A stretch of 26,411 bases of DNA from CALAEC01 sp050692915 (GTDB lineage: Bacteria > Actinomycetota > UBA4738 > CALAEC01), in NCBI GenBank assembly GCA_050692915.1, contig JBOGVU010000032.1, positions 1 to 26,411 on the forward strand. The letters are read 5' to 3'. The notes beneath the pieces are model-generated. The model saw nothing but the letters and a program-made list of their open reading frames with translations. It had not been told where the DNA came from and did not search any database. Position 1 is the stretch's first letter, and each line of letters starts with the position of its first letter. Position numbers and translations under genes: made by a program. Shown piece after piece: positions 22,138-26,411 of the stretch.

Positions 22138-24753
22138 ATGGTTTCCGATCTACCCACTGGAACGGTGACGTTCCTGTTCACCGACATCGAGGGATCTACC
22201 CGGCTCCTCCAGGAGCTCGGCGACGGCTTCCGGGCCGTCCAGGACCGCCACGCCGGGCTGATCCGGGCGGCGATCGGAGCTCGCCACGGCCACGAGGTCA
22301 GGACCGAAGGCGACTCGTTCCTGATCACTTTCGCCAGGGCCCCCGATGCCGTCCAGGCCGCCGTGGACATCCAGCGCGCCATGGCCCGGGAGGCCTGGCC
22401 CCACGGCGAGCCGGTGCGGGTCCGGATCGGGATGCACACCGGGGAAGGGACGCTCGGCGGCGGCGACTACATCGGCATCGACGTCAACCGGGCCGCCCGG
22501 ATCGCCGCCGCCGGGCACGGTGGGCAGATCCTCCTCTCCGACGCCACCCGTGGACTGGTCGAACGGACGCTCCCGGAGGGGGTAACCGTCCGATCGCTGG
22601 GCCGGCATCGCCTCAAGGACATCGAGGGGTCCCAGCGGCTCCACGACCTCGTGATTGAGGGACTCCCCGCCGAGTTCCCCGAGATCCGCACGCTGAGCGC
22701 CGGTCCCACCAACATGGCCCCCGAACGAACCTCGTTCGTGGGCCGGAGCGAGGACCTTTCCCGGGTCGCCGAGCTCCTTGCGGAAACTCGGCTGGTGACG
22801 CTCACGGGCCCGGGAGGCACGGGCAAGACCAGACTGGCCCTCAAAGCCGGCAAACAAGCCCTGGACCGCTTCCGGGATGGTGTCTTCCTGGTCGACCTCG
22901 GCGCCGTGGTCGACCCTGAGCTGGTCCCCTCGGCCATCGCCTCCGCCCTCGGCGTCCGCGAGGACCCCGGGCGCGCGCTGCTCGATTCCGTGGTCGATCA
23001 ACTTCGGGATGCGGAGCTGCTCCTGATCCTGGACAACTTCGAGCAGGTGGTCGAGGGCACCCCGGTCGTGGACCGGGTGCTCGACGCCGCTCCCGGGCTC
23101 CGGATCCTGGTCACCAGTCGGGTGCCGCTCCGGCTGGCCGGCGAGCACGAATACCACGTTCGTCCCCTGGCCCTGCCGATCGCCGCGGAGGTCCACGACC
23201 TGACGGCCCTGGGGGCCTGCGAGGCCGTGATGCTCTTCGTGGAGCGGGCGGTGGCGGTGCAGCCCGGGTTCCGCCTCACCGAGGAGACCTCCGCACCCGT
23301 GGCCGCCATCACCGCTAGGCTGGACGGGCTGCCCCTGGCCATCGAGCTGGCCGCCAACCGGGTCAAGGTACTTGCCCCCGGCGAGCTCCTGGAACGCCTG
23401 GAACGACGGCTTCCGCTCCTCAGCGGCGGCGCACGGGACGTGCCCGAGCGCCAGCGAACCCTCCGAGCCACCATCGAGTGGAGCCACGACCTCCTGGAGC
23501 CCGAGGTCCAGCGGCTGTTCGCCCGGCTGGCCGTGTTCGCCGGAGGATGGACGCTGCCGGCCGCCGAGGCCGTGTGCGGGCCGGGGCTGGACATCGAGGC
23601 CCTTGACGGGCTGACCACCCTGGTCGACCACAGCCTGGTGCGACGGGGATCCCGGGCTCCGGCCCGGTTCCGGATGCTGGAGACGGTCAGAGAGTTCGCC
23701 GCGGAACGACTGGCGGAGTCAGGGGAGGAGTACGAGATCCGACGAGGGCACGCGTCGAACGTCGTGGCCACCGTCGAAGCCGCGGAGCCCGACCTCCTCA
23801 GGGACCCAGCGCTGCTTGACCGGTTGGAGAGGGAGCACGACAACGTCCGGAGCGCCCTCCGGTGGGCGATCGACCACGGTGACGCCGAGTCGGGGCTTCG
23901 GATCGCGGGGGCCCTGTGGCGCTTCTGGCAGGTCCGCAACCACCTGGCCGAGGGCCGCTCGTGGACGGAAGGGGTCCTCGCGCTACCGGCGGCGTCATCC
24001 GCGACCGCGGCCCGGGCCAAGGCCCTCGGCGCCCTGGGCAGCCTGGCGTATTACCTCCAGGACCGGCCGGCGGTGCGTGCGGCGTACGAGGAGAGCCTGG
24101 CCATCTCCCGGGAGCTCGGAGACGAGCGCGGCGAGGCCGACGGCGCGTACAACCTGGCTTTCGCGCTCATGGTCGACCAGGACACGGAGGGCGCCGCGAT
24201 GCTCCTCCGGCGGGCCGCCGACCTCCACCGGGCCCTGGGCCGGCCCGTGCAGATGGCCCACGCCAACGCGGCGCTGGCCCTGACGCTCATCCTGGGAGAG
24301 GGCGACCTCGACGCTGCGGACCGGCTGGTCGGAGGGGCTCACCGCACGTTCGAGGAGGCCGGCGAGTGGTGGGGGATCGCCCTGACCACCGGGCAGATGG
24401 CCGGGTTGGCTCTGCGGCGGGGAGACCTCGCGGCCGCCCGTGAGAAGACGATGCGGTCCCTGGAAGCGGCCGAGGCGATGGGGGCCCGGGGGTGGACCGC
24501 CGTGGCCATGCGAGGGCTGGCCGTGGTGGCCATCCGCCAGGGACAGCTCGAGCGGGGGATGCGCTTGGCCGGGGTGGCCGACCGCCTCGAGGAGCTGGCC
24601 GGCGGCGAGGCCCCGCCGGCGCTCGTGGGGCTCGAGGACCCTCGAGAGCTCGTCGGAGAGACTCTCCCACCGGACCGGATCGACGCCCTGTTGGAGGAGG
24701 GACGGGGCATGAGCCTCGACGAGGCTCTCTCCTTCGCCCGCGAGCCGTCCTAG
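22138..24753 (+). CDS. Class III cyclase-STAND ATPase-TPR protein, copy 4
   Basis: This is a protein of 871 aa starting at ATG 22138, with GAGGGGGAAG just upstream. The cyclase domain has FLFTDIEGST (Asp16), RTEGDSFLITF (Arg55, Asp59) and GDYIGIDVNRAAR with Asp110, Asn117 and Arg121. It is thus the only copy to keep the canonical Asn that stabilises the transition state; the substrate Lys is still Arg. The ATPase has SFVGRSEDL, Walker A TGPGGTGKT, Walker B LLLILDNFEQV, TSRVPLRLAG and LDGLPLAIELAANR. TPR-like repeats follow, with YNLAFALMVDQDTEGA and a final EEGRGMSLDEALSFA. It is more distant from copies 2 and 3 than they are from each other. The stop TAG shares a base with the next gene's GTG start (TAGTG). 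Confidence 0.94.
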   Translation: MVSDLPTGTVTFLFTDIEGSTRLLQELGDGFRAVQDRHAGLIRAAIGARHGHEVRTEGDSFLITFARAPDAVQAAVDIQRAMAREAWPHGEPVRVRIGMHTGEGTLGGGDYIGIDVNRAARIAAAGHGGQILLSDATRGLVERTLPEGVTVRSLGRHRLKDIEGSQRLHDLVIEGLPAEFPEIRTLSAGPTNMAPERTSFVGRSEDLSRVAELLAETRLVTLTGPGGTGKTRLALKAGKQALDRFRDGVFLVDLGAVVDPELVPSAIASALGVREDPGRALLDSVVDQLRDAELLLILDNFEQVVEGTPVVDRVLDAAPGLRILVTSRVPLRLAGEHEYHVRPLALPIAAEVHDLTALGACEAVMLFVERAVAVQPGFRLTEETSAPVAAITARLDGLPLAIELAANRVKVLAPGELLERLERRLPLLSGGARDVPERQRTLRATIEWSHDLLEPEVQRLFARLAVFAGGWTLPAAEAVCGPGLDIEALDGLTTLVDHSLVRRGSRAPARFRMLETVREFAAERLAESGEEYEIRRGHASNVVATVEAAEPDLLRDPALLDRLEREHDNVRSALRWAIDHGDAESGLRIAGALWRFWQVRNHLAEGRSWTEGVLALPAASSATAARAKALGALGSLAYYLQDRPAVRAAYEESLAISRELGDERGEADGAYNLAFALMVDQDTEGAAMLLRRAADLHRALGRPVQMAHANAALALTLILGEGDLDAADRLVGGAHRTFEEAGEWWGIALTTGQMAGLALRRGDLAAAREKTMRSLEAAEAMGARGWTAVAMRGLAVVAIRQGQLERGMRLAGVADRLEELAGGEAPPALVGLEDPRELVGETLPPDRIDALLEEGRGMSLDEALSFAREPS

Positions 24754-26411
24754 TGGCCGGACTGCAACGACTCCTGCGGATCCGGCCGGGAGAGGAACGG
24801 ACGGCGTTCCGGCTCCTGGCGCTGATGTTCGTGGCCATGGCCGGCGCGGCCGTCGGGGCGAACGGGGTGGAGTCGCTGTTCTTCGCCCGGTTCGGCCCCG
24901 ACTTCCTCCCGTACGTGTACGTGGGGCTCGGGCCGCTCACCTTCGTGGTGATGATCGGCATGGGGACCCTGATCACCGGCGGGGCCACCCGGTTCCTGGT
25001 GCGTCTTCCCCTGGTGCTGGCGGCGACGATGCTGGCCGCCCGGGGCGTGCTGGCGGCGGAGGTCCGGTGGTTCTACCCGGCCCTGTGGCTGGTGATGATG
25101 GTCGTCTGGACCTGCCAGGTGATGGGGTCGTGGGGACTGGCCGGTGCCGTGAGCGAGACCCGCCAGGCCAAGCGGCTGTTCCCCCTGTACGGGGCGGGCC
25201 TGATCACCGGGGGCGTGGTCGGCGGGCTGGCCACCGGACCGCTGGCCGACCTGATCCACGCGGAGAACCTCCTGTTCGTGTGGGTGGCGGCGCTGACGGT
25301 GGCCCACCTGCTGGCCAGGTCGCTGGCGCGGACGGGGACGGCCCGGTCACGGCGACGTCGCCAGAAGCGCGCCGGGGTGACCCGGCAGATGGCGGAGGGG
25401 TTCCGAGACGTGTGGACCTGGCCGCTGCTCCGGTGGATGTCCGTGAGCCTGGTGCTCTTCGCGGTCCTCTACTTCACGCTGGCCCTCCTGTTCGCCGAGG
25501 CGGCCACCGCCCGCTACCCGCGGGCCGACGACCTGGCCGGGTTCCTGGGCCTGTTCATGGGGGCGTCGAACGGCGCCGCGCTCCTGGTCTCCCTGCTCCT
25601 GGCGAATCGCCTGTTCGCCCGGTTCGGCCTGCCCACCATGGTCCTGGCGCTGGCGGCGATCTACGTGGCCGGCTTCGGGACGCTGGCCGTGGCCACGTCC
25701 TTCGGGGCGCTGCTGGCGTTCCGGTTCGTCCAGATGGTGTGGGTGAACGGCGTGTGGGCAACGGGGTGGCAGGCCCTGTTCAACGTGGTGCCGGCGGAGC
25801 GCCGGGCCCGGACCCGGACGTTCATGGACGGCGGCCCCCTCCAGATGGGGATCGTCCTGGCCGGGGGGCTCCTGATCCTGGCCGATCGGGTGCTGGCCCC
25901 GGCGCACCTGGCCGCCGTCGGCGCGGTTGCCGGTGCCCTGGCGCTGGTGGCGATGTGGCGGGCCCGCCGGGCGTACGCCGGCGCCCTGGTGGAGGCGCTC
26001 CGGGCCGGGAACCCCGATGTGTTCCGCCCCGACGAGGAGCCGTTCGGGGGTTTCCGGGACGACGCCGACGCCGGTCAGGCGGTGGTGACCGGGGTGGCAG
26101 ACCCCGACCCGGCGGTCCGCAGGGTGGCCACCGAGATCCTGGCCGGTGTGGCCGGGCCCGACACCTCATCCGCGCTGCTGCCGGCCCTGGAGGATGACGA
26201 TCCCCAGGTCCGGAGCGCCGCCGTGCGGGGCCTGGCCCGGGCCGGCGGTGATGTCGAGAGCCTCCGCGGGCTCCTGGAGGATCCCGACCCGCGGGTCCGG
26301 GCCGGGGTCGCGGAGGCGCTGGCCGATGATGCCGACGGCCGAGCGGTGCTGGAGGCCATGGACACCGATCCCCGGCCCGAGTGGCGGGCCGCGGCCGCCG
26401 CGGCCCGTGGC
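24753..26411 (+). CDS. NTT-like (ATP/ADP translocase-type) membrane transporter fused to HEAT repeats, 3' truncated
   Basis: The frame from GTG 24753 stays open for 553 codons to the right edge. Residues ~15-410 have about twelve hydrophobic segments. ETRQAKRLFPLYGAGLITGG and the WQALFNVVPAERRARTRTFMD loop (twenty residues or fewer quoted from each) resemble nucleotide transporters of the Npt/NTT group and related MFS-like proteins found outside intracellular parasites. From ~448 onward soluble HEAT-like repeats begin: DPDPAVRRVATEIL, then DDPQVRSAAVRGLA and DPDPRVRAGVAEALA. The end of the protein is missing. It directly follows the cyclase array with a one-base overlap (TAGTG), so it is probably co-expressed. 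Some relatives are said to end in a cyclic-nucleotide-binding domain; that part would be beyond this window. Transport substrate and direction are unknown. Confidence 0.85.
   Translation, partial: MAGLQRLLRIRPGEERTAFRLLALMFVAMAGAAVGANGVESLFFARFGPDFLPYVYVGLGPLTFVVMIGMGTLITGGATRFLVRLPLVLAATMLAARGVLAAEVRWFYPALWLVMMVVWTCQVMGSWGLAGAVSETRQAKRLFPLYGAGLITGGVVGGLATGPLADLIHAENLLFVWVAALTVAHLLARSLARTGTARSRRRRQKRAGVTRQMAEGFRDVWTWPLLRWMSVSLVLFAVLYFTLALLFAEAATARYPRADDLAGFLGLFMGASNGAALLVSLLLANRLFARFGLPTMVLALAAIYVAGFGTLAVATSFGALLAFRFVQMVWVNGVWATGWQALFNVVPAERRARTRTFMDGGPLQMGIVLAGGLLILADRVLAPAHLAAVGAVAGALALVAMWRARRAYAGALVEALRAGNPDVFRPDEEPFGGFRDDADAGQAVVTGVADPDPAVRRVATEILAGVAGPDTSSALLPALEDDDPQVRSAAVRGLARAGGDVESLRGLLEDPDPRVRAGVAEALADDADGRAVLEAMDTDPRPEWRAAAAAARG

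Noticed and set aside
1..26411. CRISPR arrays, tRNA or rRNA genes, insertion sequences, phage genes
   Set aside because: I found no regularly spaced repeats, no cloverleaf-like sequence, no transposase or integrase motif and no rRNA-like stretch. Repetition in 14201-24753 comes from paralogous coding sequence.

Overview
The window is GC-rich (roughly 70 % by eye). It has many GTG starts, very short intergenic spaces and frequent 4-nt GTGA stop/start overlaps. Gene content (separate LigD domain proteins, an A-type Fe-S-like protein, class III cyclase/ATPase/TPR proteins, a PPOX-fold protein) suggests an actinomycetote, possibly an uncultured soil or metagenomic lineage. A high-GC Chloroflexota-type genome cannot be excluded. 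I see no rRNA, tRNA, CRISPR array, insertion sequence or phage gene.

Region 1 (1-4150, + strand): the 3' end of an SGNH/GDSL hydrolase, an isoprenylcysteine/PEMT-type membrane methyltransferase, and a small HesB/IscA-like protein with no cysteine and a His-rich tail. Next is a bacterial NHEJ LigD split into three genes in the order phosphoesterase (PE), ligase, polymerase/primase, the last two junctions being GTGA overlaps. No Ku gene is present. A possible small membrane protein closes the region.

Region 2 (4160-10362, - strand): a compact eight-gene operon reading right to left: Asp/Glu/hydantoin-racemase-like protein, nucleotidyltransferase-fold protein, DUF1028, DUF917 (S-methyl-thiohydantoin desulfurase-type), M24 metallopeptidase, SnoaL/NTF2-like protein, PPOX-fold protein and polysaccharide deacetylase. 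The first five look like a catabolic set for cyclic or modified amino-acid compounds.

Region 3 (10363-14200): a divergent LacI-family regulator, a metallophosphoesterase and an APC-family permease. The same perfect 14-bp palindrome, GCAAAGCGCTTTGC, lies in the racemase promoter (between -35 and -10) and in the permease promoter (over the predicted transcription start). LacI protein, operon and permease therefore look like one regulon: a substrate is imported by the permease, degraded by the operon, and sensed by the LacI protein.

Region 4 (14201-26411, + strand): four tandem paralogues of about 870 aa, each with an N-terminal class III cyclase domain, a STAND/NB-ARC-like ATPase and a TPR-like C-terminal half. 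Copies 2 and 3 are the closest pair. Copy 2 carries a one-base frameshift inside its cyclase domain. Copies 1-3 have His where the canonical cyclase Asn should be; copy 4 has Asn. Directly after copy 4, overlapping by one base, is an NTT-like membrane transporter fused to HEAT repeats that runs off the right edge. This array is the most unusual part of the window.
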